From CAYJAD01 sp964371225 (GTDB lineage Bacteria > Desulfobacterota > Desulfovibrionia > Desulfovibrionales > Desulfovibrionaceae), in assembly GCA_964371225.1 (NCBI GenBank), contig CAYJNA010000130.1:1-6171 (forward strand): DNA of 6,171 bases. Reading direction: 5' to 3'. The translations under genes were made by a program, and so were the position numbers. Within the stretch, counting starts at the first letter, position 1. Each line of letters begins with the position of its first letter. The notes under the pieces were generated by a model. It was not told the DNA's origin and did not search any database. It worked only from the letters and a program-made list of their open reading frames with translations. Positions 1 through 5,870 of this stretch are shown in pieces.

Positions 1-556
1 TTGTGGTAAGCGCATCACCGTCCACGTCATGGGCAAGAATTTTACCAGAGGCACTGTCCTCATCTTCACGCATATCAATGATAGTAGCAGAGCCTTGCAA
101 AATTTCTAGGGTGGGGGCGTCATTGGTGCCGGAAATAGCTATGTTCACTACGGCGGTTATGGCCTCAGTTGCTGGGGGTTCTTGCCCTTGCGGTACATCA
201 TTTACGCCATTTTGCCCTTGTATTTGCTGAACGAAGGAGTAATTTAGATGTAATGCCTCAGCGTCATCAGCGGTCTTTCCAAGATCTTGTATATCTTCGT
301 GCTTGGAAGTTAAGGTAAAGGTATAACTCACTTTAGCTTCTTCACCGGCTGTATACCTTGTAGGGTATGTCACCACAAAGGTGCCATGCTCCATAACAAA
401 GGTGGTGGAGTTACCGCTCACGGTACCATAAGAAATAGTACCATCACCATCTTGACACGCTAAAACCCAACGCCCATTACTGGGGGCACGCATGGTAAAA
501 AAACTGGACTGCTTAACGACTTTATTATCTTCAATAAAATTTAAGGCAGATGACAT
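1..556 (-). CDS. N-terminal part of a large VCBS/cadherin-like repeat adhesin (3' end outside the window)
   Basis: The frame opens at ATG 556-554 on the minus strand and runs off the left edge, giving 185 residues. A strong ribosome site, GAGGAG (563-568), lies 6 bases before the ATG and decides the start. There is no Sec signal peptide: the N-terminus (MSSALNFIEDNKVVKQ) is polar. Residues about 20-110 look like a beta-rich domain. A Gln/Pro-rich linker follows (about 111-130), then the signature SGTNDAPTL (142-150), which marks the boundary between VCBS/cadherin-like immunoglobulin-fold repeats. The next repeat starts with an acidic stretch (EDEDSASG, 164-171) and DVDGD (177-181), a usual calcium-binding pattern. 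Proteins of this class are often thousands of residues long, leave by type I secretion using a C-terminal signal, and act in surface adhesion or biofilm formation. The C-terminal signal and any RTX repeats cannot be seen here. The family call is firm; the exact role is inferred. Confidence 0.82.
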   Translation of the reverse strand, partial: MSSALNFIEDNKVVKQSSFFTMRAPSNGRWVLACQDGDGTISYGTVSGNSTTFVMEHGTFVVTYPTRYTAGEEAKVSYTFTLTSKHEDIQDLGKTADDAEALHLNYSFVQQIQGQNGVNDVPQGQEPPATEAITAVVNIAISGTNDAPTLEILQGSATIIDMREDEDSASGKILAHDVDGDALTT

Positions 557-599
557 GAGTAACTCCTCGTTTTAATTAGATATGTGTAGTTTTTTATGA

Positions 600-628
600 A
601 TTAGCGAGTAGGCCACAACGTATGGCAA
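600..628 (-). promoter_or_regulatory. Candidate sigma-70 promoter of the adhesin gene
   Basis: On the minus strand a -35-like TTGCCA (623-628, 5 of 6 consensus bases) is followed after exactly 17 bases by a -10-like GCTAAT (600-605, 4 of 6). Transcription would start near 593, leaving a leader of about 37 bases that carries the GAGGAG ribosome site. The geometry is good, but the region is AT-rich and chance matches are likely. Confidence 0.35.
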
Positions 629-668
629 ATTTATAAAAATATGAAATGATAGCACAAAAAACAATTAC

Positions 669-685
669 AGCTATCAGAGATAGCT
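669..685. repeat. Perfect inverted repeat, possible operator
   Basis: AGCTATC-AGA-GATAGCT is a perfect 7-bp inverted repeat around a 3-base centre. It lies about 40 bp upstream of the candidate -35 box of the adhesin promoter, a position that suits an activator or repressor site. It directly precedes the terminator-like hairpin at 689-714, so the two could instead form a tandem hairpin RNA structure. Confidence 0.45.
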
Positions 686-688
686 AAT

Positions 689-714
689 GCAGGAATATGC
701 ATTCCAGCTTTTTT
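689..714 (+). terminator. Rho-independent terminator-like hairpin
   Basis: The stem pairs GC (689-690) with GC (707-708) and GGAAT (692-696) with ATTCC (701-705), with one A-A mismatch and an ATGC loop. Six T's follow at once (709-714), the layout of a plus-strand intrinsic terminator. No plus-strand gene lies upstream, so it would have to end a small or antisense RNA, or block stray transcription. The stem is short and fairly weak. Confidence 0.35.
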
Positions 715-869
715 CTCATAGCATAATTGTGTAGTTGAATCAATAAAAGTTTGTGATAAAACCTTATAAAAATAAAATTAAATTTAGTCTTTTAGTATGT
801 TTTTGCGAAGACTGTTATGATTTGTCTTACTAGTTGCTATGCGTATTTTTTTTTTATTTCTTCATATAA

Positions 870-902
870 AAGACTCTTGCATAATTTATTATGTGGAGTC
901 TT
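870..902. repeat. Two-part hairpin in the divergent intergenic region
   Basis: AAGACTC (870-876) pairs perfectly with GAGTCTT (896-902). Inside it, CATAA (880-884) pairs with TTATG (889-893) around a TTTA loop, with a small internal loop of TTG against TG between the stems. Twelve base pairs within 33 bases stand out from the AT-rich surroundings. No clean T tract follows on either strand, so a DNA-binding site or a small-RNA hairpin fits as well as a terminator. Confidence 0.45.
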
Positions 903-984
903 ATTTCATATGTATTTAAAAAATATATAATTGAAATGTAATAATTTGAAATAATAGTATTTTTATGCTTATTTTGCTTTTAAT

Positions 985-1015
985 GCCTCTCGGAGTTTTA
1001 CCTCCAAGGCTTTTT
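985..1015 (+). terminator. Hairpin followed by T tract, possibly part of a dispersed repeat
   Basis: GCCT (985-988) pairs with AGGC (1007-1010), and GGAG (992-995) pairs with CTCC (1002-1005) around TTTTAC, with unpaired CTC on one side and A on the other. Five T's follow (1011-1015). On the plus strand this resembles an intrinsic terminator, but no gene lies upstream. The segment is richer in GC than its surroundings and continues into TTTTTGGGG, so it may be a decayed intergenic repeat rather than a working terminator. Confidence 0.35.
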
Positions 1016-1106
1016 GGGGAAATTTGCAAAAAAGTTGAGAAGTGGGTATGCATGTTCCTGTGGGAAAAGTATTGATGTAAATACATTATTTTCGGCACTG
1101 AAAAAA

Positions 1107-1136
1107 TTGTCGTTTAAAATAGGTGCGTATTATACT
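1107..1136 (+). promoter_or_regulatory. Candidate sigma-70 promoter of the glycosyltransferase operon
   Basis: TTGTCG (1107-1112, 4 of 6 to the -35 consensus) is followed after 18 bases by TATACT (1131-1136, 5 of 6 to the -10 consensus). Transcription would begin near 1143, about 50 bases before the ATG. A perfect small palindrome (ATGTA-AA-TACAT, 1075-1086) lies 20 bp upstream of the -35 box and could bind a regulator. This is the best promoter match between 1020 and 1190, but it rests only on motif resemblance. Confidence 0.4.
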
Positions 1137-1193
1137 GTGTATTGAAAAGGTTTATATTGCACGTAGGCTTGAAAAATATATATTGAGGTTTCC

Positions 1194-2846
1194 ATGGCAG
1201 GAACTTTTCTTTCTTTGCATCCTTATTATGAAGGTGGCGATATTCTTGGGCGTAAACAAGCTAATCGCGGCTTTATAAATGCTTTATTTAGGCGTGACCC
1301 TTTTGAAAGCTATCATTTTTTTGTACCTGACCCTGAAGATTTACTAACTTTTTGGCAAAATATGCCCGATGCCAAGCCTCTTTTAGAGCGTAACGCGCTG
1401 AAAGCCTTTCCTCGTACTAGTCTTGAAAAATACCTTAAAACAGTGCCCTATACTGTGTGTCACTTTTCCGGACCCATGACGGAATTTTCTGCTCTTTGTC
1501 ATGCGCGCAATGCTTTTGCACCACATATTTTTCCTGTCACTGCCATAAATCATAGTGTGAATTATGTTGAACATGCTGAGAAAATGTTAGCGCATATTTG
1601 GCCGGGGTGTACACCCAGAGATGGCATGGGTTGCTCTTCAAGGGCAAGTTTAGCCATTGTACAAGCACGGTATGAGCATAGCCGTCTTGCATATAATTTG
1701 CCGCAAACATGGCGTCAGCCGCAAGTAAAAATCATTCCTCTAGGTGTACCAAATCCTGAGCTTGGAGAAAATGAAGACTTACGCACAGCCTTGCGTGCTC
1801 GTTTACAGCTTGATGCAGATACAACCATGTTGTTATATTTTGGCCGTATACAGCAAGTAGATAAAATGGATCTGCGGCCTCTATTTTGTGCCTTGCGTAG
1901 GTTGCGGGTGCAAGATCCTCAGTGTAAAATTTTACTATTCATTGCCGGAGCCATGCAAGAAGATAGCCCCACTAAAGAAGAGCTTTTGAACCTTGCAAAA
2001 GCGTGGGATATACAACTTGCCATTGCTGCTAATCCATCGCATACGTTGAAAAAACAAATTTTTGCGGCGGCAGATGTTTTTGTTTCCCCCTCGGATAATA
2101 TTCAAGAGGCTTTTGGCCTTACCTTGGTGGAAGCAGCTCAGGCCGGCTTACCTGCCATTGTCAGTGATTGGGACGGGTATAAAGACATTGTGGTACATGG
2201 AGAAACAGGCTTTCGTGTGCCCACGTTGGCACCTGCTAAAACGGAAAAATTGGATACTTTAGCGCGAATATTGCGTAATGGGCATCACCAATTGCTGCGC
2301 AGTCAACAAACTGCCATTAATATAGGGAAACTTCAAGAAGCTATTGCACAATTGGTAGGGGATATACCATTACGTAAACGCATGGGTGAAGCGGCGAAAA
2401 AACGCGCTGCACAACTCTATACCTTTGATGCTGTAGTAGAGCAATGGCTCACATTTTGGCAAGAGCTGGCGCAAGCACCCATAAGTAAAGAAGAGGAAGA
2501 GTCCATACGTGCAGCGAAGCATCCTTTTGCTTTAAATTTTGGCGAAGCTTTTGCCTGTTATGCCAGCGGACATTTGCAAGACAACCATGGGCTACAGTGT
2601 ACAGATTTAGGACAGGCTTTTCTTGAGGGAAAATCCACTTGGAATGTTTTTTCCCTCATGGCATTGAAAATAGAAAACGATCTTGTACGAATAATATTAC
2701 AAAAATCACAAAAAACGTGTCACTTCAAATCACTTTTGAATGCTTTGCAGCAGATGCAAAAGGATGCTTATGATGAAGAAAATTGTATCATGCATATCCT
2801 TTGGTTACTGAAGCAAGATTTATTAGAAGTGGTGGAAGTAGAATAG
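1194..2846 (+). CDS. GT-B fold glycosyltransferase (GT4-like) with C-terminal extension
   Basis: The protein has 550 residues and starts at ATG 1194, behind GAGG (1185-1188) with a 5-base gap. It should transfer a sugar from an activated nucleotide donor to a glycan or protein acceptor in the cytoplasm; there is no signal peptide or membrane segment. The N-terminal Rossmann half (about 1-205) carries TAINHSVNY (116-124). The C-terminal half begins around TMLLYFGR (211-218), with R218 and K224 matching the GT4 phosphate-binding pair. The E-x7-E motif is E305 and E313 in EAFGLTLVEA, followed by GLPAIVSDWDGYKD (318-331) and HGETGF (335-340). Residues about 430-550, after an acidic SKEEEE, lie beyond the normal fold and I cannot assign them. 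GT4 enzymes usually have 350-420 residues. The gene is coupled to the ankyrin gene downstream and divergent from the adhesin gene, which suggests surface polysaccharide or adhesin glycosylation. Donor and acceptor are unknown. Confidence 0.88.
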   Translation: MAGTFLSLHPYYEGGDILGRKQANRGFINALFRRDPFESYHFFVPDPEDLLTFWQNMPDAKPLLERNALKAFPRTSLEKYLKTVPYTVCHFSGPMTEFSALCHARNAFAPHIFPVTAINHSVNYVEHAEKMLAHIWPGCTPRDGMGCSSRASLAIVQARYEHSRLAYNLPQTWRQPQVKIIPLGVPNPELGENEDLRTALRARLQLDADTTMLLYFGRIQQVDKMDLRPLFCALRRLRVQDPQCKILLFIAGAMQEDSPTKEELLNLAKAWDIQLAIAANPSHTLKKQIFAAADVFVSPSDNIQEAFGLTLVEAAQAGLPAIVSDWDGYKDIVVHGETGFRVPTLAPAKTEKLDTLARILRNGHHQLLRSQQTAINIGKLQEAIAQLVGDIPLRKRMGEAAKKRAAQLYTFDAVVEQWLTFWQELAQAPISKEEEESIRAAKHPFALNFGEAFACYASGHLQDNHGLQCTDLGQAFLEGKSTWNVFSLMALKIENDLVRIILQKSQKTCHFKSLLNALQQMQKDAYDEENCIMHILWLLKQDLLEVVEVE

Positions 2847-2854
2847 GAGTGTTT

Positions 2855-3994
2855 ATGTATAAAAGAATTATGGCAGCAGTATTTTGTATATGTTTTACTT
2901 TTCTATATTCTTTTTCTCATGCTGAAGAATATACGAAAGACGATATGTTTTTTCAATATGGCTTTTGGAGAGAAGCCACAGCAGATGATGTAAAAAAACA
3001 TATTAAACAAGGGTATGATATTAACACTATCAATACATGGGAATACGGCATTGAAGCTGAACGCTTTTCTCAAGTAAACATTCTTGCTTTTGCCTTGGCT
3101 TGGTATGCAAAACCTGAAGCCATTGAAGAGCTTGTAAAACATGGTGCCGCCATTACGGCTGATGCCATGTATAATGCTAGTGATATTGATGTGCTGAAAA
3201 AACTTGTACAGCTAGGTGGGAATGTAAATGCGCTCAATAAAGATAATAAAACTGCATTACATAAAGTTTTGTTTATAAGTGTTCCCATGGTGGAATTTCT
3301 TTTACAGCAAGGGGCATTGCCCAATATCAAAAGTAGTAGTGGTGATACAGCGCTTTCTATACTTATCGATGATTCCGGAAATTATGATAAGCAATGGAAA
3401 GATAAGGTAACATTATTAGAAAATGCAGGGGCAAAGCTGGGGCAAGGGCAAAGACCTAAGCATCTAGGTTTGCCCAAGTATGCTGTACAAAAAAATACTC
3501 AAACCACTTACAATTATAAACATAATTTCTATAATGCAGATTTTTGGCGCGTCGCTACGCTTGAAGATGTGAAAGAAAATATCATAGCAGGGGAAGACTT
3601 ACATAATGAACGGGCAGAACATGATGGCGCCACCATACTAGGCCTTGCCAGTAAGCATACTGCGGATCCAACCATTATTGAATTTTTGATAGGGAAGGGC
3701 GCTAAAGTTGATTATACAACTATTTTTGGCGCAGCCAGTAATGAAAATTCAAAAATACTTCAAACATTACTTATGCATGTGGTAGATGATGCCGATGAGC
3801 CTATACATTACGGCACTGCGGCTATGATTGCCGCTGAAGCGGCGTTGAAAGACAATCTGGCTTTACTTATTGTGAAAGATCCTGAGATTAGTAAAGTAAA
3901 CTTTGCAGACAGTGATTATTTTACTGTGATACCTACTAAGGGTAGACCCGATAGAAAAGAAACTATTACTTTACTTAAAGGAACACCGTACTAG
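2855..3994 (+). CDS. Exported ankyrin-repeat protein with two related halves
   Basis: The protein has 379 residues. I chose ATG 2855 because AGGAG (2845-2849) precedes it and translation from there gives a clean signal peptide: MYKR, a hydrophobic core (about 5-20) and a cut after SHA (21-23). An in-frame ATG at 2783 lies inside the glycosyltransferase gene and would bury that signal. No lipobox is seen, so the product is probably periplasmic or secreted. Ankyrin-like helices recur, for example EAIEELVKHGA (88-98), DVLKKLVQLGGNVNALNKDNKTALH (split over 112-136) and MVEFLLQQGALPN (145-157). A second block starts near 225: FWRVATLEDV (230-239) mirrors FWREATADDV (37-46), and TIIEFLIGKGAKV (273-285) mirrors AIEELVKHGAAI (89-100). 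The repeats probably bind a protein partner. Only 8 bases separate this gene from the glycosyltransferase stop, and the ribosome site overlaps that stop, so the two should be translated together. The partner is unknown. Confidence 0.8.
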   Translation: MYKRIMAAVFCICFTFLYSFSHAEEYTKDDMFFQYGFWREATADDVKKHIKQGYDINTINTWEYGIEAERFSQVNILAFALAWYAKPEAIEELVKHGAAITADAMYNASDIDVLKKLVQLGGNVNALNKDNKTALHKVLFISVPMVEFLLQQGALPNIKSSSGDTALSILIDDSGNYDKQWKDKVTLLENAGAKLGQGQRPKHLGLPKYAVQKNTQTTYNYKHNFYNADFWRVATLEDVKENIIAGEDLHNERAEHDGATILGLASKHTADPTIIEFLIGKGAKVDYTTIFGAASNENSKILQTLLMHVVDDADEPIHYGTAAMIAAEAALKDNLALLIVKDPEISKVNFADSDYFTVIPTKGRPDRKETITLLKGTPY

Positions 3995-4001
3995 CTTATA
4001 A

Positions 4002-4034
4002 AATTTCACACAAAGAAATTAGAATAAGTTTTTT
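4002..4034 (+). terminator. Weak terminator-like structure after the ankyrin gene
   Basis: AATTTC (4002-4007) pairs with GAAATT (4015-4020) around a 7-base loop, and a run of six T's follows at 4029-4034. The stem is AT-rich and the T run starts 8 bases too late, so termination would be partial at best. If it does not work, the two-component genes 76 bp downstream may belong to the same transcript as the glycosyltransferase and ankyrin genes. Confidence 0.2.
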
Positions 4035-4060
4035 CAGCATGAGCGCCATAGAAATTAGAA
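4014..4060 (+). repeat. 11-bp direct repeat ahead of the response-regulator gene
   Basis: AGAAATTAGAA occurs at 4014-4024 and again, identical, at 4050-4060, a 36-bp period. OmpR/PhoB-type regulators bind direct repeats, often upstream of their own gene, so this could be an autoregulatory site. However, 36 bp is longer than the usual 10-11 bp half-site spacing, and the second copy runs into the ribosome site (AGAGG, 4060-4064). Chance in AT-rich DNA cannot be excluded. Confidence 0.3.
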
Positions 4061-4070
4061 GAGGTATGTA

Positions 4071-4784
4071 ATGAAAGTTTTGGTTGTTGACGACGATAAT
4101 GACATTAGAAACCTTATAAAATTGTATTTACTTAACGACTCTTACGAAGTTTTTGAAGCGGAAAATGGTTTGCAATGCCTTGAAATATTAGCGGATGATA
4201 TTGATAACTCCATTGACCTTGTCATATTGGATTCCATGATGCCTAAAATGGATGGAACGGAAACCTGTCTTGAAATTCGTAAAAAATATAATTTACCGGT
4301 GATATTTCTCACGGCAAAATCAGAAGATATGGATAAATTTACCGGATTTTCTTCAGGTGCCGATGATTACATCACCAAGCCATTTAACCCCATTGATTTA
4401 ATATCAAGAGTTAAAGCCAATATTAGGAGATATAGGTATTATACGCAAAATATTTCGTCTACGAGTACTAGCAAAGTAAACAAAAACGAAATCTCTTATA
4501 ATGGCTTAGTCATGAATTTGGCAGCAAGAAGTATTACAAAAAACGGTATTCCTGTAAAGCTTACTAAAATTGAATTTTCTATTCTGGAGCTTTTTTTAAA
4601 AAATCAGAAGAGAGTATATAATTTAGAACAAATTTATGCTAATGTCTGGGGAGAGCATATAACATTAAATGCCGAAAGCACTGTATCTGTACATATAAGG
4701 AATCTCAGAAATAAAATAGAAGATAATGCTACAACTCCTGAATATATAAAAACAGTTTGGGGAGTAGGGTATCGTGTGGATTAA
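4071..4784 (+). CDS. OmpR/PhoB-family response regulator, VanR-like
   Basis: This 237-residue DNA-binding regulator would be phosphorylated by the kinase encoded next to it. The receiver domain (about 1-118) has the acidic cluster D7-D9, the phosphoacceptor D54 in LVILDSMMPKMDG, T81 in FLTAK and K103-P104 in ITKPF, so all key residues are present. A Ser/Thr-rich linker (about 127-138) leads to a winged-helix domain (about 140-237). Its recognition-helix region TVSVHIRNLRNKIE (204-217) and the ending IKTVWGVGYRVD are typical of OmpR/PhoB proteins. The GADDYITKPFNP, VKANIRRY and IKTVWGVGYR segments recall VanR from enterococcal vancomycin resistance, but no van resistance genes lie nearby, so a resistance role should not be assumed. 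The start has AGAGG (4060-4064) with a 6-base gap. The stop overlaps the kinase gene. The sequence is strongly AT-rich compared with the glycosyltransferase gene. Confidence 0.93.
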   Translation: MKVLVVDDDNDIRNLIKLYLLNDSYEVFEAENGLQCLEILADDIDNSIDLVILDSMMPKMDGTETCLEIRKKYNLPVIFLTAKSEDMDKFTGFSSGADDYITKPFNPIDLISRVKANIRRYRYYTQNISSTSTSKVNKNEISYNGLVMNLAARSITKNGIPVKLTKIEFSILELFLKNQKRVYNLEQIYANVWGEHITLNAESTVSVHIRNLRNKIEDNATTPEYIKTVWGVGYRVD

Positions 4785-5850
4785 AAAAAATAACTCATTA
4801 TATATTACTTTGTTTTTGCAAATGTTTTTTTCCACATTTATAAGTGTAGGCTTGTTTTTAACACTTGTGGGAGTATCGCACTATTTTCAACAAAGTGGAA
4901 GTTTTAGCCTCTTTGAATCTGTAAAGACAGTAATTCTTTCAGAAGCACACCACATTACTGCGGGCGTTTTTTCTATTATGGCCTTTTTTGTCATGTCTTT
5001 TGGGATAATATCAAAAATTGTTACGTATATTAAAGTTATTGAAGAGGGAATCAAAAAAATACCCGATCATAATAGTAATTACTCCATACCCATTCATGGT
5101 ACACATGAATTGGCAAGACTTGCACAAAGTGTGAATGAAATAAAAGACGAACTTTGGCAAAAAAATCGTGCAGAACGCGCGCATGAGCTTCATAGAAGAA
5201 TGCTTATAACGAATATTTCACACGATTTAAGAACTCCTTTGACTTCTGTCATAGGTTACCTTGATCTAGCAAAAAATAATATTCCCGCATATCATGAAGC
5301 GTATTCTCACCTAGAAATAGCAGAAAAAAATTCTTTACGATTGAAAAAGCTTATTTCAGATTTGTTTTTATATAGTAAAATTATTAGTGATGATATAAAA
5401 ATGAATTTACGGGAAGTAAATATAAAAATTTTACTTTCGCAAATTCTAGATCTTAAACCGTACCCCATTACTTTTATTGTAAAACAAGAAACATTTGTAT
5501 CTGCTGTCGATGTTAAAATTTTTCATCGGGTTATGGATAATATCATTGATAACGCATATAAATATGCTGTTCCAGATACGGAAATTGTGCTTGAACTTTT
5601 TCAAACAGAGAAAGAAATAGGTATAGAAGTAAAGAATGTTACAAAAGAAAACCTGTCACCGATGGTGACTTTTCTGACAACTCGGCTTTATACCGCTGAT
5701 AAGAGTAGAAATGAATCTTCATCTGGTTTGGGACTTTCTATTGTATCCGAGCTTATGAAAAGGATGCAAGGGGAACTCTGTATTCTTTTCGATGAAAAAA
5801 AATATATATTTACAGCGCGCTTAACTTTTACAAAGTGTCTTGTAAAATAG
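4774..5850 (+). CDS. VanS-like sensor histidine kinase with short external loop
   Basis: The protein has 358 residues and starts at GTG 4774, inside the last codons of the regulator gene (11-bp overlap, so translation is coupled). GGGGAG (4759-4764) and AGGG (4766-4769) precede it. Two membrane segments (about 10-37 and 61-85) flank an external loop of only some 23 residues, which suggests sensing within the membrane. A HAMP-like linker follows (about 86-130). The phosphorylation site is H150 in ISHDLRTPLTSVIGYL. The ATP-binding domain has an N box, DNIIDNAYKYA (255-265, N260), and a G2 box, SGLGLSIV (317-324). The canonical DxGxG G1 box is absent; in its place stands IEVKNVTKENLS (284-295), as in VanS and some related kinases that read about 'NTA' there. 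It would phosphorylate the regulator at 4071-4784. The signal is unknown. Confidence 0.92.
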   Translation: MWIKKNNSLYITLFLQMFFSTFISVGLFLTLVGVSHYFQQSGSFSLFESVKTVILSEAHHITAGVFSIMAFFVMSFGIISKIVTYIKVIEEGIKKIPDHNSNYSIPIHGTHELARLAQSVNEIKDELWQKNRAERAHELHRRMLITNISHDLRTPLTSVIGYLDLAKNNIPAYHEAYSHLEIAEKNSLRLKKLISDLFLYSKIISDDIKMNLREVNIKILLSQILDLKPYPITFIVKQETFVSAVDVKIFHRVMDNIIDNAYKYAVPDTEIVLELFQTEKEIGIEVKNVTKENLSPMVTFLTTRLYTADKSRNESSSGLGLSIVSELMKRMQGELCILFDEKKYIFTARLTFTKCLVK

Positions 5851-5870
5851 CTGCTCATGTGTCAAATCTG

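Larger units (their letters stand above)
557..1193. other. Divergent AT-rich intergenic region (637 bp)
   Basis: I see no convincing gene here. The one longer open frame, on the minus strand at 916-1098, has no ribosome site and a non-protein-like composition. The region separates the leftward adhesin gene from the rightward glycosyltransferase operon. It holds candidate promoters at both ends, a perfect 7-bp palindrome at 669-685, a terminator-like hairpin at 689-714, a two-part hairpin at 870-902, a hairpin with a T tract at 985-1015 and a small palindrome at 1075-1086. The motif AAGACT or its complement AGTCTT occurs at 786, 808, 870 and 897. The length and density of structures suggest regulation of the surface genes or an unrecognised small RNA. 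Confidence 0.6.

Noticed and set aside
3..230. Plus-strand open frame of 75 codons
   Set aside because: It lies opposite the adhesin coding frame, which has a strong ribosome site and a recognisable VCBS motif. This frame has neither and its residue make-up is unlike a protein.
916..1098. Minus-strand open frame of 60 codons in the intergenic region
   Set aside because: It has no ribosome site, crosses the hairpin at 985-1010 and gives a Lys/Ile/His-rich, low-complexity translation. It is more likely intergenic or repeat sequence.
1157..1184. Second promoter-like match, TTGCAC then TATATT, just before the glycosyltransferase gene
   Set aside because: Its transcription start would fall at or past the ribosome site, and the spacing is 16. 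The match at 1107-1136 fits better.
1383..2262. Small open frames on both strands inside the glycosyltransferase gene (1383-1574 minus, 2062-2262 plus)
   Set aside because: They are out-of-frame shadows of a well-supported gene and have no initiation signals.
2783..2854. Upstream in-frame ATG of the ankyrin gene, 24 codons earlier
   Set aside because: It lies within the glycosyltransferase gene, has no good ribosome site and would hide the clear signal peptide that starts at ATG 2855.
2903..3330. Minus-strand open frames opposite the ankyrin gene
   Set aside because: They are antisense shadows; their hydrophobic, Ser/Phe-rich translation is a by-product of the ankyrin codons.
5011..5193. 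Minus-strand open frame opposite the kinase gene
   Set aside because: It is an antisense shadow of the HAMP and linker coding region, without a ribosome site.
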